Source: a virus
Direction: 5' to 3' (one strand)
Length of the DNA: 37,626 nt
IMG/VR virus record: IMGVR_UViG_3300047551_000892
Location: 1 to 37,626 of that record
Numbering within the stretch: position 1 is the first letter of the stretch; the number at the start of each line of letters is the position of its first letter. This document shows positions 15,084-25,003 of this stretch, piece by piece. The notes beneath the pieces are model-generated. The model worked only from the letters and a program-made list of their open reading frames with translations. It had not been told where the DNA came from and searched no databases. The translations under genes were made by a program, and so were the position numbers.

Positions 15084-18000
15084 ATGCCAGCCTCAATCAT
15101 TGTCGCCGGATTAGTTGAAGCAGGTGCATTTGCAGCAGGTAGCCTTGGCGCAATGGCGGCTACGGCTGCGATCAGGCTTGCAACCTCGGTTGTCGTTAGC
15201 AGGGCATTCGGAAATAAAAACTCAAACGCTATAGACCCTGGCGCTCGGCAGCAATTGCCACCAGCGGCAAATCTTTCTATCCCGATAGTCTACGGCGATG
15301 CTTATCTTGGCGGGAATTTTGTTGATGCGGTTTTGTCTACCGATCAAAAAACAATGTATTACGTTCTGGCAATTTCAAGCATCAGCGCAAACGGCCAGTT
15401 CTCTTTTGATACAACTGATTTTTGGTACGGCGACAGACAAATTACTTTTGACACGACAGATCTGACAAAGGTTGTTTCGCTTACGGATGGCAGCGGAAAC
15501 CCGCAAACGAACATCAACGGTTACATGTACATCAACTTGTACACGTCAACCAACGCGGGAGTTATCACGCCAATCAATGGATCTGCCCCGAGCGTTGTAA
15601 TGGGCGGATCAGACATCAGCGCATCGTTACGCTGGCCTGCTTCTGGCCGGCAGATGAACGGATTGGCTTTTGCTATTGTCAAACTGATTTACAACCGAGA
15701 TGCAGGAACGACGGGTTTGGAGCCCCTGACGTTCAAATGCTCGCAATACCTAAACGGAACGGGCGCGGCAAAGCCTGGGGATGTTTGGTATGACTACATG
15801 ACAGACACGAGGTATGGCGCTGGCATGACGGGATTGGTTGACTCTGCAAGCGCTGCTGCTCTTAATACTTATTCGGATGTTGTTCTTTCGTTCACAAATT
15901 CATCCGGCGGAACAAGTACGCAGCCCAGGTACAGGATCAACGGAGTTTTAGATACGGCTCGGCCAATCCTAGAAAACGTTGAGCAAATTATTGAGGCTTG
16001 TGATTGTTGGATGACCTACACGGCTGCTACCGGCCAATGGTCTGTTGTCGTCAACAAGGCTGAGACATCTTCGTTTTCTTTTAACGATACAAACCTTATC
16101 GGCGACATAAGAGTTAGTACAACAGACATCAATCAGCAGATCAATCAGATAGAAATTGAATTTCCAAGTAAAGACGCAAGAGATCAGCCTGATTTGGTTT
16201 ACATGGCGCTTTCGTCTGGCTTGTATGCAAATGAGCCTCCGAATCGAGAAACCTACAAGATGGAGATGGTTAACGATTCGGTTCAGGTTAAGTATCTTGC
16301 AAACCGTAGGCTTTTACAGTCACGCGAAGATCTGCTTGTTTCTATAACCGCTGCCTATCCAGCTATTCAGGTAGATGCTGGAGACGTTGTAGATATTACA
16401 AACACAGACTATGGATGGACAAACAAGCTCTTTCGTGTTTTCAAGGTTAACGAAGCGACCACGCCAGATGGAGGTCTTGGCGCAACGCTTGATTTAGTTG
16501 AGTATGCTGCAAGCGTTTACGCAGATCCTCCGCCGGGAACTATTGCACAGTATGCAGAAGCTCCGCCATCTAGCATCCCTTCTTCGCAGTACATTTCTGC
16601 CCCAGGAACGCCAGTTCTTTATAACGTGGCTCCTTATGCCCCTGCTCCATGCGCTGACCCTCCGGTTTTTAGCTTTTATTCGGATGCTCCCGCCACAGGC
16701 CGAGTTTCCCTCATGTCGCTTTATTACACAACGGTTGCAACGCCAACTAATAGTGACTGGAGCTTAATAAAAACATCTAGAACATTAGACGGAACACCGT
16801 TTAATCCCAATGTATCTGTGGTGTTTACAAACATCACGCTTCCTTCTGGAACGTACTATTTCCGAGCGATTGCTAGCAATGAAAGCGCTTCATCTGTTAG
16901 CGGAACCTCCTCGGCATACGTTTGGGATACAAGCGTAAGAACGGTAACGCTTGCCTCTACCGCTGTTCAATTTATAACCTCATCTGCTGGCGTTATTTCC
17001 CCGGCTTCTATAACTTTCACGGCTACAAGCTCGCTTAGCTCGCCAACGTGGGCATGGCGAGTAGATGGGGTTCTTCAGGCATCGACGACAAACACGTTTG
17101 TTCTTTCCGCGTTTGCTCCTAGTACAGCAAAAACAATATCGGTTACTGCCACGCAGGGTAGCTGTACTGCTTCGAGCTCAATGATCATTTCGAGCATCAG
17201 TGACGGAGCCGTAGGCCCAACCGGTCCCGCCGGCGGTCCTACCGGCCCCACGGGTCCGATCGGTCCAACCGGTTCCGGAAGCGGTCCCACAGGTCCCACC
17301 GGTGCCACCGGCGCCGCTTCCACAGTCGCCGGGCCCACAGGCCCTACCGGTGCCACCGGCCCATCCGTTACGGGCCCAACAGGGGCAGCGTCTACCGTTC
17401 CCGGCCCCACAGGCCCCACCGGTGCTCAAGGAAATATTGGCGCTACAGGCGCAACCGGTGCTCAAGGCCCAACCGGTGCCACCGGTCCGGTTTCCACCAC
17501 TCCCGGCCCCACAGGACCAACGGGCCAGCAAGGCATGGCTGGGCCTACCGGTGCTCAGGGCCCTCAAGGCAATACCGGCCCTACCGGTCCAGCCTCAACA
17601 GTCGCAGGCCCTACCGGTCCCACGGGTGCTCAAGGCAATGTTGGCGCAACAGGGCCACAGGGCAATATTGGCCCCACCGGTGCCACCGGTGCTGCTTCCA
17701 CCGTCCCTGGCCCTACTGGTCCGACCGGTGCCGGTGGCCCTACCGGTCCGGCTTCTACAGTTCCCGGGCCTACGGGTCCAACCGGTGCCGCCTCCTCCAT
17801 CGCCGGCCCCACGGGTCCCACTGGAGCCGCGTCCACGGTTCCTGGGCCCACTGGTCCCACCGGTGCTTCTGGCCTTTCGATTACCGGCCCCACCGGTCCG
17901 CAGGGTAACGTCGGCCCGACGGGTCCCCAAGGCATACAAGGAAATGTTGGCCCCACGGGTCCAACAGGCGTTCAGGGAAATGTTGGCCCTACCGGGGCGC

Positions 18001-18776
18001 AAGGTTCCCAGGGCCCAACCGGTCCAACCGGTGCCGCCTCCACCGTTCCCGGCCCTACCGGTCCGCAGGGCGCTACAGGCCCAACCGGAAGCAACGCAAC
18101 CCCTGGAGGCGTAAACACAAGCATTCAATACAACAATTCTGGCGCTTTTGGCGGATCTGCCGATTTCACTTGGAACGGCTCGACATTGTTTGCAAAAAGC
18201 GATGTGAAACTTCAGAAGAACATCCCCGAGATCTTGTTGAGGTCATCCGGTGATGTAAAGCAATATTTCATAAGCGCAAACATCAGCGACACAGTTGACG
18301 GAGGCGTTGTCATAGGGGCTGGAGCTAGCGTCAATAGCGGAACCGCATACTTTACGGTTACTTCTGCTGGTAATGCTGTTTGCGCTGGCGTGTACTCGCA
18401 AAACGTAGGCGGAACGAATCGAGACGTTTATGTAGACAACACGGGGTTGATTGGTTACGTCAGCTCATTACGCGAAACGAAAACGCAAATCGCAGAGATG
18501 CCAGATTGTTCTTGGCTTTACGCTCTCAATCCGGTTACATTTTTTTATAGAGCAAAAGATAAGGATGGCAACCTAACCGACGAAAAAGATGGGGAGATTG
18601 CGTACGGTTTGATTGCGGAAGATGTTGAGATCGTCAATCCTGATTTGTGTTATTACGATATTGTTGACGGGAAAAAAGAGCTTCGCGGCATCAACTATTC
18701 AAAACTTATTATTCCTCTTCTTAAAGAGCTAAAACGTCTCAATGCGATTGTTGCTAAACTTATAGATAAGCCATAA
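15084..18776 (+). CDS. tail tip protein with collagen-like stalk and S74 autoprocessing chaperone
   Basis: This 1230-residue protein has several parts. A hydrophobic N-terminus (about 3-40) leads into a J-like tail tip region to about residue 500, starting [20 protein letters not shown]. Fibronectin/Ig-like beta domains follow to about 705. A collagen-like Gly-Pro-Thr repeat spans about 709-1003. A short head domain comes next, and residues 1127-1230 form a C-terminal S74 intramolecular chaperone. In [10 protein letters not shown] the second Ser (1128) and Lys1133 are five residues apart, like the Ser-Lys dyad of endosialidase-type chaperones. [19 protein letters not shown] is the conserved core. 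The chaperone trimerises the fibre and is released by self-cleavage. This protein probably makes first host contact. Confidence 0.88.
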   Translation: MPASIIVAGLVEAGAFAAGSLGAMAATAAIRLATSVVVSRAFGNKNSNAIDPGARQQLPPAANLSIPIVYGDAYLGGNFVDAVLSTDQKTMYYVLAISSISANGQFSFDTTDFWYGDRQITFDTTDLTKVVSLTDGSGNPQTNINGYMYINLYTSTNAGVITPINGSAPSVVMGGSDISASLRWPASGRQMNGLAFAIVKLIYNRDAGTTGLEPLTFKCSQYLNGTGAAKPGDVWYDYMTDTRYGAGMTGLVDSASAAALNTYSDVVLSFTNSSGGTSTQPRYRINGVLDTARPILENVEQIIEACDCWMTYTAATGQWSVVVNKAETSSFSFNDTNLIGDIRVSTTDINQQINQIEIEFPSKDARDQPDLVYMALSSGLYANEPPNRETYKMEMVNDSVQVKYLANRRLLQSREDLLVSITAAYPAIQVDAGDVVDITNTDYGWTNKLFRVFKVNEATTPDGGLGATLDLVEYAASVYADPPPGTIAQYAEAPPSSIPSSQYISAPGTPVLYNVAPYAPAPCADPPVFSFYSDAPATGRVSLMSLYYTTVATPTNSDWSLIKTSRTLDGTPFNPNVSVVFTNITLPSGTYYFRAIASNESASSVSGTSSAYVWDTSVRTVTLASTAVQFITSSAGVISPASITFTATSSLSSPTWAWRVDGVLQASTTNTFVLSAFAPSTAKTISVTATQGSCTASSSMIISSISDGAVGPTGPAGGPTGPTGPIGPTGSGSGPTGPTGATGAASTVAGPTGPTGATGPSVTGPTGAASTVPGPTGPTGAQGNIGATGATGAQGPTGATGPVSTTPGPTGPTGQQGMAGPTGAQGPQGNTGPTGPASTVAGPTGPTGAQGNVGATGPQGNIGPTGATGAASTVPGPTGPTGAGGPTGPASTVPGPTGPTGAASSIAGPTGPTGAASTVPGPTGPTGASGLSITGPTGPQGNVGPTGPQGIQGNVGPTGPTGVQGNVGPTGAQGSQGPTGPTGAASTVPGPTGPQGATGPTGSNATPGGVNTSIQYNNSGAFGGSADFTWNGSTLFAKSDVKLQKNIPEILLRSSGDVKQYFISANISDTVDGGVVIGAGASVNSGTAYFTVTSAGNAVCAGVYSQNVGGTNRDVYVDNTGLIGYVSSLRETKTQIAEMPDCSWLYALNPVTFFYRAKDKDGNLTDEKDGEIAYGLIAEDVEIVNPDLCYYDIVDGKKELRGINYSKLIIPLLKELKRLNAIVAKLIDKP
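17205..18090 (+). repeat. collagen-like Gly-X-Y repeat tract in tail tip gene
   Basis: About 295 codons are dominated by Gly-Pro-Thr/Gly-Ala-Thr triplets with regular interruptions of the type [13 protein letters not shown]. At DNA level the unit is GGCCC-N-ACCGGT, so the hexamer ACCGGT recurs many times. The repeat is imperfect in third positions, so it is an old repeat rather than a recent slippage product. A triple-helical rigid stalk is the expected product. Similar tracts occur in the fibre gene at 19347-21080, giving long stretches of DNA similarity that could allow recombination between the two genes. Confidence 0.9.
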
Positions 18777-18867
18777 AATAAAAAAAAGACAAAATATCCG
18801 CCGTCGCGTATCTGTGAGTTCATAGAACGCGTTACTTACCGAGTTTTGGGAAAGGCAGGGTAAAGCC

Positions 18868-19350
18868 ATAGCTATCTTTAATCGTAATACGCTGACACAG
18901 GTTAGCGGATTCGACAATCAAATTATTGCCGGTGAGCTGGTATACAACCAGAAAACTTACTGGAATCTGACGCTAAATAATTCCGACGGTACACCGCGCA
19001 ATCTGACGGGCGCTACTATCACAAGCCAAATCATCCGGCGGCAGCTCTCAAACGTTCGTGACTCTCGATATGGGCTTACGTTTGACATAGCTGACTACAC
19101 GCCTCCTCCGTCTCCTGTAAGCCTAACAATTACCAATCAGAATCTTTCTGGCGGATCTTTTACGCTGGTCATTGACGAATCCGCGTGGTCTGTTCTTTCG
19201 ACCGATACGCAACTTGATATAAACGCTTCTAACCCTGTCGGGTTCTCTGGAAATATTACTGTCGCATTACCCGCAAGCGGTACGACTCCGGCGCAAGATC
19301 TCATCATCTTCTTGCTATTTTTGGTTCGCTCTGACGGAGTTACAAATTGA
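18868..19350 (+). CDS. fibre-associated protein with apparent ATA start
   Basis: A 160-codon frame runs from ATA at 18868 to TGA at 19348-19350. No ATG, GTG or TTG occurs in it before 19312. A TAG at 18823 limits it upstream. With ATA read as Met the protein begins [20 protein letters not shown], a convincing fibre-type N-terminus. It continues [20 protein letters not shown], with strands of an Ig-like or BppU-like tail domain ([20 protein letters not shown]). AGGCAGGG lies 8-10 bases upstream of the ATA. Its stop overlaps the TTG start of the next fibre gene. Either ATA is used, an ATG was mutated to ATA, or the base is a sequencing error. Confidence 0.72.
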   Translation: MAIFNRNTLTQVSGFDNQIIAGELVYNQKTYWNLTLNNSDGTPRNLTGATITSQIIRRQLSNVRDSRYGLTFDIADYTPPPSPVSLTITNQNLSGGSFTLVIDESAWSVLSTDTQLDINASNPVGFSGNITVALPASGTTPAQDLIIFLLFLVRSDGVTN

Positions 19351-21080
19351 GTACGACAGTTACAGGCGCAAATCAGATTACGTTAACAATTGACCAAGGC
19401 GTAATCGGCCCCACCGGTCCCCAAGGCCCTGCCGGAGGTCCCACAGGCCCGACGGGTGCTACCGGTGCCCCGGGTTCTCCTGGCGGTCCGACCGGCCCCA
19501 CCGGTCCCACGGGTTCCGCATCGACAGTTCCCGGCCCGACAGGTCCCACCGGTGCCGCCGGAGCCTCGGTTACTGGCCCAACCGGTGCTCAGGGTAGCGC
19601 TGGCGCTACGGGCCCTACTGGTCCGGCGGGCAGCGGAACAAACATTTCTGTTAGCAATGCAGGGGTTCAGATTACATCTGGGCTTACGTCTCTGAATGTG
19701 ACGGGCCCGGGCGCTACGGCTACGGCGGTTGGTGGCGACGTAACGGTTACTGTTTCTGGTGGTGGCGGCGGCGTTGGCCCTACTGGTCCTACCGGTGCCA
19801 CCGGTCCCACGGGCGCTTCCGTTACGGGCCCAACAGGAGCCGCTTCCACGGTTCCGGGGCCTACGGGACCGCAAGGCATTCAAGGCGTTGCTGGCCCTAC
19901 CGGTCCCACGGGAGACCCCTCTACGGTTCCTGGGCCCACGGGAAGTACTGGTCCAACCGGGGCTTCTGTTACCGGCCCCACGGGTCCCACCGGCCCTGCC
20001 GGAGGCGGCGGATCTGCGATTACAGTAAAAGACGAAGGAACGACGCTTACAACGAACGTAACGTCTTTTGACTTTACCGGAGCTGGCGTAACCGCTACGG
20101 CTGTGGGCGATGCGGTAACTGTAAATATTTCTGCTGGAGCTGGGCCGACGGGACCCACCGGGCCGGCTTCTACGGTTCCCGGCCCTACTGGAGCCACCGG
20201 CGCTACCGGCGCTGCTTCGACAGTTCCCGGCCCCACCGGTCCGCAGGGCAGCCAAGGAGTTGCAGGTCCGACAGGCCCTACCGGTGCTGCGTCCACCGTT
20301 CCAGGCCCGACGGGTGCCACCGGCCCCGTCTCAACAACTCCCGGGCCTACGGGTCCAACCGGCCCCGCCTCTGCTATTGGAACTGGCTTTCAAAGCTACA
20401 GCTACACGGGCGACGGAACAACAACAACGTTTGCTGCAACCGGCGGAATTACCGCGTTGTCTGTTCTTGTTTTGGAAAATGGCGTTTCGCAAGTTCCAAC
20501 ATCCGATTACACGGTTTCGGCTGGCAATGTGGTTTTTGGCGTTGCTCCTGCTAGCGGTGTTGGAATCAATATCAGGGTTCTCGACGGGTATCAGGGCCCA
20601 ACCGGTCCAACCGGAGCCGGTGGAACCGGCCCGACGGGTCCTACCGGTGCCCAGGGCGCTGCAAGTACGGTTCCTGGGCCCACCGGTCCCACCGGTGCCC
20701 AAGGGGATGTTGGAGCCACAGGCCCTACCGGTGCTGCCTCTACGGTTGCAGGTCCCACGGGTCCCACCGGCCCTGCAGGCGGAGGAGGTTCATCCATATC
20801 CGTTAGCGACGAAGGTACGTTACTAACCTCTGGGGTTACCTCATTCAACTTTACTGGCTCGGGTGTTACGGCTACCGCTGTTGGTACGGATGTAACGGTA
20901 AACGTCCCTGGCGGCGGTGGGGGAGGGCCTGCAACCATATTGGAAAGCGCGTTAACGATTTCCAGTAACTACACGGTATCAACTGGCTACAACGGTTTAT
21001 CGGTTGGCCCTGTCACTATTTCAAGCGGCATATCGGTTACCGTCCCAACAGGTCAGGCTTGGATGATTCTTTATTCTTAA
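19347..21080 (+). CDS. collagen-like tail fibre protein with three repeated beta modules
   Basis: The 577-residue protein starts with TTG (TTGA overlap with the previous stop). It begins [20 protein letters not shown], then alternates Gly-Pro-Thr collagen tracts with beta modules. Three modules of about 45 residues are related: one starting [20 protein letters not shown], one starting [20 protein letters not shown] and one starting [20 protein letters not shown]. Each ends with a TATAVG..VTVNV-type strand. A different insert, [20 protein letters not shown], lies near residue 346. The C-terminus has a beta domain starting [20 protein letters not shown]. It is most likely a trimeric fibre of stiff stalks joined by small beta nodules. 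Confidence 0.85.
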   Translation: MSTTVTGANQITLTIDQGVIGPTGPQGPAGGPTGPTGATGAPGSPGGPTGPTGPTGSASTVPGPTGPTGAAGASVTGPTGAQGSAGATGPTGPAGSGTNISVSNAGVQITSGLTSLNVTGPGATATAVGGDVTVTVSGGGGGVGPTGPTGATGPTGASVTGPTGAASTVPGPTGPQGIQGVAGPTGPTGDPSTVPGPTGSTGPTGASVTGPTGPTGPAGGGGSAITVKDEGTTLTTNVTSFDFTGAGVTATAVGDAVTVNISAGAGPTGPTGPASTVPGPTGATGATGAASTVPGPTGPQGSQGVAGPTGPTGAASTVPGPTGATGPVSTTPGPTGPTGPASAIGTGFQSYSYTGDGTTTTFAATGGITALSVLVLENGVSQVPTSDYTVSAGNVVFGVAPASGVGINIRVLDGYQGPTGPTGAGGTGPTGPTGAQGAASTVPGPTGPTGAQGDVGATGPTGAASTVAGPTGPTGPAGGGGSSISVSDEGTLLTSGVTSFNFTGSGVTATAVGTDVTVNVPGGGGGGPATILESALTISSNYTVSTGYNGLSVGPVTISSGISVTVPTGQAWMILYS

Positions 21081-21089
21081 GGATTGCAA

Positions 21090-21500
21090 ATGAGTTCATT
21101 AAAAGCACAAGGCAACGCAAGCGGAACCGGAACCCACACGTTGCAATCAGCAAACACAAATAGCAACCGCACAGCAACGCTGCCGGATGCGGATACAACG
21201 CTTGGCTATATCAATGTTCCGGTTAGCTCTACAACCACCACCATAGCGACTAGCGATGTTGGCAAGGTTGTTTCTTTATCTGCTGGCATAACGATTCCAA
21301 ACTCGACGTTTTCACCGGGTGATGTTGTCTCTCTTTACAACAACACTGCTAGCAGTCTTACGATCACATGCTCAACAACAACGGCTTATGTGGCTGGCAC
21401 TAATACAAGCGTTGGATCTGTATCGCTTGCGACAAGAGGTGTAATGACTGTTTTGTTTATAACGGCTACTTCCTGCGTTATCACCGGAAATGTGAGCTAA
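21090..21500 (+). CDS. small tail fibre/head-domain protein
   Basis: The 136-residue protein starts at ATG 21090, preceded by AAGGATTG. It begins MSSLKAQGNASGTGTHTLQS, then NRTATLPDADTTLGYINVPV. These Thr/Asn/Gly-rich strands resemble domains often found at the ends of phage fibres. A small beta-sandwich-like region follows (DVVSLYNNTASSLTITCSTT). It has no membrane segment and no catalytic motif. It lies between the collagen fibre and the LamG adhesin. It may be a fibre cap or an attachment subunit, but no named family is certain. Confidence 0.65.
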   Translation: MSSLKAQGNASGTGTHTLQSANTNSNRTATLPDADTTLGYINVPVSSTTTTIATSDVGKVVSLSAGITIPNSTFSPGDVVSLYNNTASSLTITCSTTTAYVAGTNTSVGSVSLATRGVMTVLFITATSCVITGNVS

Positions 21501-21502
21501 CT

Positions 21503-23524
21503 ATGCCCGGCATTCTTAATCTTATTCTCGGCGGTGTCGGTGTAGTCAAGGATGCCTACTTCAACCTTGTGTCCTTGCTTCTTCCTGGCAACGGCACTAA
21601 CGGCGCTCAGAACAACACCTTCCTAGACAGCAGCACCAATAACTTCACCATCACCCGCAACGGCAACACAACGCAGGGTACGTTCTCACCGTTCTCACAG
21701 ACTGGGTGGAGCGGTGCTTTCAACACAAGCACAACTTATTTGACGGTTACAGATACCGCAAATCTTCGTTTCGGTTCTGCAAACTTTACGATAGAAGCAT
21801 GGGTCTATAGAAACGCAAGCGGAGCAACTCAAACCATAGCAAGCAAAGGTGCGTCAACACCTACAGGATGGGTATTTCAAATTAGTTCTGCTGACAAACT
21901 TGTTTTTACTGATACAAGTACAAGCATCACAGGGGCAACTTCTATTGCTGCCAATACTTGGACGTATGTTGCTGTTGTTCGCGCTGGAACTGGTGCAAAT
22001 CAAACAACTTTGTATGTCAACGGAACTTCTGACGGAACTGGAACATCAGCAACAAATTTCAATCAAACATCTAATATGTTGATTGGAGCAGACAGAAGCA
22101 CAACAAACTTTGCCAATGGCTATATATCAAACTTGCGTCTTAGTAATACAAACAGGACTATTTCAAGTACACCAACGACCGCATTAACCGCCGACGCTAA
22201 TACGATTTTCTTATCGCTTAACTTGAATCGTTTTCAGTACACAGATAGTACGGCAGCATACACAAACATATCTGCTACAGGCTCACCCTCCGTAGTCGCC
22301 TTCTCTCCCTTCGCCCCTACAGCAGCCTATACAACCGCCGCAGTGGGTGGGTCTGGGTATTTTGATGGGACGGGGGATTATTTGAGTACACCATATAACG
22401 CAAATCTTGCTTTGGGTAGCGGAAATTTTACTATTGAGGCTTGGGTATATACAAATCAAGCCTCTGGTTTTCCAAGTGTATTTGGTCGGTGGAGCAATGC
22501 TTTAGGCTCTTCTTGGGATTTGAGAGCATCATCGGCTGACAATAGCAACAAACCTGTATTTGCATTCAATGATGGAACTACAAACACGATTATTTCGTCA
22601 TCAGGCGGTTCGGTAGCAGATAACGCTTGGCATCATTTAGCAGCGGTAAGAAATGGAAATACCATTACGTTATATGTAGACGGGTCTAGCGTTGGCTCTG
22701 CGTCATTTAGCGGAACTATTGCGGCAAGAACATCAACACCTCAATATGTTGGTTACAACGATTCAAACAGTTTTCAAGGATACATTTCTAATTGCAGGTT
22801 AATCACAGGGCAGGCACTTGCCACTGGTAATTTCACGCCACCTACGGCTCCAGTAACGGCATCAGCAGTAGGATGGACAGGAGCCAATGCAGCAGGTTCT
22901 TTGTCAGGTACGGTTCAATTTTTAACCAACTTCACCAACGCCGGTATCACGGATGCCACTGCTAAGAATGATTTGGAAACGGTGGGGAATGCTCAGATAA
23001 GTACGGCTATTTCTGCTAAGTGGGGAAGCGGGAGTATTAAGCTCACGTCTGCAAGTTCTGATTATTTGAAAAGCCCAAGTTCAAATTTATATGTATTAGG
23101 AACTGGAGATTGGACTATAGAATGTTGGGTTTATTTACCATCTGTAGCAACGCAGCAAATTATTTTTGATACACGCGCTACAGGAACGGATTCTGGGTAT
23201 GTGTTTTATGTTACTGGTGCTGGAAAATTAGCGTTGTTTACAAACAATACATCCGTTCTTGTTACATCCAGCTCGCTTCCTTCAAATTCATGGGCTTTCC
23301 TTGCAATGACAAGGACGGGAGCGACCGTAAGAGCATATATAAACGGTACTTTAGATGCAACTACAGGCACTTATTCGGGTTCAATGAATTGCCCAGGAAC
23401 GGCGTTGGTTGGTGCTGGGGCCGGAGGAACAGATTTGCTAAACGGTTACATCCAAGACGTCCGCATCACCAAAGGCTACGCTAGAACCATCACAACCCCA
23501 ACAGCAGCCTTCCCAACCCTATAG
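21503..23524 (+). CDS. LamG-type lectin adhesin with three domains
   Basis: The 673-residue protein has a hydrophobic N-terminal lead (ILNLILGGVGVVKDAYFNLV) and three concanavalin-A/LamG-like beta-sandwich repeats. Each has the pattern L..GS.NFTIEAWVY...: about residues 75-230, 285-440 and 510-665. Examples are NLRFGSANFTIEAWVYRNAS, ANLALGSGNFTIEAWVYTNQ and LYVLGTGDWTIECWVYLPSV, each followed by a NTWTYVAVVR/LYVNG strand. LamG domains bind glycans, so this is a likely receptor-binding protein for host surface polysaccharide. Linkers between the domains are richer in G+C than the domains, suggesting domain exchange. No signal peptide is needed if it is assembled on the virion. Confidence 0.82.
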   Translation: MPGILNLILGGVGVVKDAYFNLVSLLLPGNGTNGAQNNTFLDSSTNNFTITRNGNTTQGTFSPFSQTGWSGAFNTSTTYLTVTDTANLRFGSANFTIEAWVYRNASGATQTIASKGASTPTGWVFQISSADKLVFTDTSTSITGATSIAANTWTYVAVVRAGTGANQTTLYVNGTSDGTGTSATNFNQTSNMLIGADRSTTNFANGYISNLRLSNTNRTISSTPTTALTADANTIFLSLNLNRFQYTDSTAAYTNISATGSPSVVAFSPFAPTAAYTTAAVGGSGYFDGTGDYLSTPYNANLALGSGNFTIEAWVYTNQASGFPSVFGRWSNALGSSWDLRASSADNSNKPVFAFNDGTTNTIISSSGGSVADNAWHHLAAVRNGNTITLYVDGSSVGSASFSGTIAARTSTPQYVGYNDSNSFQGYISNCRLITGQALATGNFTPPTAPVTASAVGWTGANAAGSLSGTVQFLTNFTNAGITDATAKNDLETVGNAQISTAISAKWGSGSIKLTSASSDYLKSPSSNLYVLGTGDWTIECWVYLPSVATQQIIFDTRATGTDSGYVFYVTGAGKLALFTNNTSVLVTSSSLPSNSWAFLAMTRTGATVRAYINGTLDATTGTYSGSMNCPGTALVGAGAGGTDLLNGYIQDVRITKGYARTITTPTAAFPTL

Positions 23525-23533
23525 AGGTAGACC

Positions 23534-23830
23534 ATGCAATACTGGACAAAGAACGGGTCTATCCCAAGCACTGAAACAGACGGTACTGAAGGCTGGCAAC
23601 AGGCTCCTTCGCCTCCGACAGACGTTCCTGCTGACAAAGAACTTGTATGGCTAAACTGGGAATGGATCATCAGAGACCCTAAGCCAGCAGACAGGGCAGG
23701 ATGGCAGTGGAACTGGAACCATTTAGACAGGGTATGGGTAGAGGGCGCTTATCCGGCAAGCGAAACTGTAATTTCTGAGATTGAGCCAGTTGTTAATCTA
23801 ACAACCTCGCAAATCGGAACGATAGTATGA
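23534..23830 (+). CDS. small Trp-rich tail-associated protein
   Basis: The 98-residue protein is rich in tryptophan (about nine), for example MQYWTKNGSIPSTE, ELVWLNWEWIIRD and RAGWQWNWNHLDRVWVEG. It starts after TAGAGGTAGACC. The pattern resembles small phage tail-fibre accessory proteins that carry Trp-rich carbohydrate-binding or fibre-assembly segments, but I recognise no exact family. Its stop overlaps the next gene start by ATGA, placing it firmly in the fibre cassette. Confidence 0.6.
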   Translation: MQYWTKNGSIPSTETDGTEGWQQAPSPPTDVPADKELVWLNWEWIIRDPKPADRAGWQWNWNHLDRVWVEGAYPASETVISEIEPVVNLTTSQIGTIV

Positions 23831-24291
23831 CTACCAAAATCACGGGCGCAAACGTCAACACGCTATCTCTAGGTGTTGTAAGCGGTGTTGTACAAACAAC
23901 CTTGGCGGCTGCGCTTGAGAAGGTAACGATTAGCGCAACGGCAGCAACCGGAACGATCAATTACGATCTATCAACACAATCAGTTTTGTATTACACCAGT
24001 AATGCAACAGGAAACTGGACGCTAAACATTAGAGGTGATTCTGGAACGTCGCTTAATTCTTTGATGGCAACAGGCCAGAGCATGACGTTAGCATTCTTGG
24101 CTACCCAAGGAAGTACCGCGTACTACAACTCGGCGGTGACTATTGACGGATCTTCTGTTACACCGAAATGGTTTGGCGGATCAGCTCCATCTGCTGGCAA
24201 TGCAAACGGGATTGATGTTTATACCTACACGATCATCAAAACCGGTAGCGCTGCTTATGTAGTTATTGCTAGCCTGTCAAGGTTCGCGTAA
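23827..24291 (+). CDS. tail fibre protein
   Basis: The 154-residue protein begins MTTKITGANVNTLSLGVVSG, similar to the start of the collagen fibre at 19347 ([15 protein letters not shown]). It continues as a beta-rich TATTG-type domain: SATAATGTINYDLSTQSVLY, then YYTSNATGNWTLNIRGDSGT and VTIDGSSVTPKWFGGSAPSA. This domain type recurs in fibre proteins of aquatic phages. It is probably a trimeric fibre end or joint. It is coupled to both neighbours by one- to four-base overlaps. Confidence 0.7.
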   Translation: MTTKITGANVNTLSLGVVSGVVQTTLAAALEKVTISATAATGTINYDLSTQSVLYYTSNATGNWTLNIRGDSGTSLNSLMATGQSMTLAFLATQGSTAYYNSAVTIDGSSVTPKWFGGSAPSAGNANGIDVYTYTIIKTGSAAYVVIASLSRFA

Positions 24292-24992
24292 TGCCAATCA
24301 TTGCGACATTAGCAACTGCTTCTAAGAAAGGTTTTGAAGGGTTAGGTTTGCCCGTTTACTACAGCAATTTATTTATTAGATCTCAAACTGATTATTTATC
24401 AATCCCTGCAAACTCTGATCTTTCGCCGGGAACATCAGCGTTTACCGTCGAGTTTTTTATTTACCCAAATACAACACCAGCTTACCAGTCTGTTTTTAGC
24501 TGCGGGTTGTCTGGTACAAGCTCTCAAGGGTTTGAGATCGCGCTTACCGGTACAACGCTTCAAATGGTTAAGTACACGACGGGCGGAACATTAAACGCGT
24601 ACAACTCAACGTTATCTGTAACGGCTTTAGCTTGGAATTATATTGTTCTTACTAGAAGATCAACTGCAACTAATGATCTTCAATGGTTTGTAAACGGAAC
24701 GGGAGATTCTTTGGGAACGGCTAATAATGATTTTATAGCCCCAACATCGCTAAACACAACGATAGGCGTAAGACGATCAACGCTTACAAATCCTACGGAT
24801 GCCTATATAAGCAATCTTCGTTATCGAATTGGCGTTGGTTTATCTTCTGCTCCTGTACCTACATCACCATTGTCTGACGATGCTAATACGCGATTGCTTA
24901 CATGCCAATCTGCAACCATTATCGACAACGCAACGCCTCCTAATACGATCACAAACAACGGTGTTACCGTATCGACACTAGCTCCTTTTTAG
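24291..24992 (+). CDS. single-domain LamG-like adhesin
   Basis: The 233-residue protein has one LamG/concanavalin-like sandwich: QTDYLSIPANSDLSPGTSAF, then TVEFFIYPNTTPAYQSVFSC, ALAWNYIVLTRRSTATNDLQ and FVNGTGDSLGTANNDFIAP. A closing block DAYISNLRYRIGVGL resembles the C-terminal part of each domain in the 21503 adhesin. It ends with a short beta segment (LLTCQSATIIDNATPPNTIT). It is probably a second, separate glycan-binding fibre protein. Its start overlaps the previous stop by one base (TAATG). Confidence 0.75.
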   Translation: MPIIATLATASKKGFEGLGLPVYYSNLFIRSQTDYLSIPANSDLSPGTSAFTVEFFIYPNTTPAYQSVFSCGLSGTSSQGFEIALTGTTLQMVKYTTGGTLNAYNSTLSVTALAWNYIVLTRRSTATNDLQWFVNGTGDSLGTANNDFIAPTSLNTTIGVRRSTLTNPTDAYISNLRYRIGVGLSSAPVPTSPLSDDANTRLLTCQSATIIDNATPPNTITNNGVTVSTLAPF

Positions 24993-25003
24993 GATAAAAA
25001 ACG

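Noticed and set aside
17205-18090. Repetitive DNA considered as a CRISPR array or satellite.
   Set aside because: Units are short, variable and in coding phase (Gly-X-Y), with no constant repeat and unique spacers.
17075-18128. Several long open frames on both strands over the collagen-like tract.
   Set aside because: Repeated GGCCC-N-ACCGGT DNA lacks stops in most frames, so long frames arise automatically. Only the Gly-Pro-Thr frame joins sensible domains on both sides.
19383-20938. Minus-strand frames opposite the second collagen fibre.
   Set aside because: They have the same repeat-driven absence of stops, and their Gly/Arg- or Pro/Val-rich translations are mirror products of the fibre gene.
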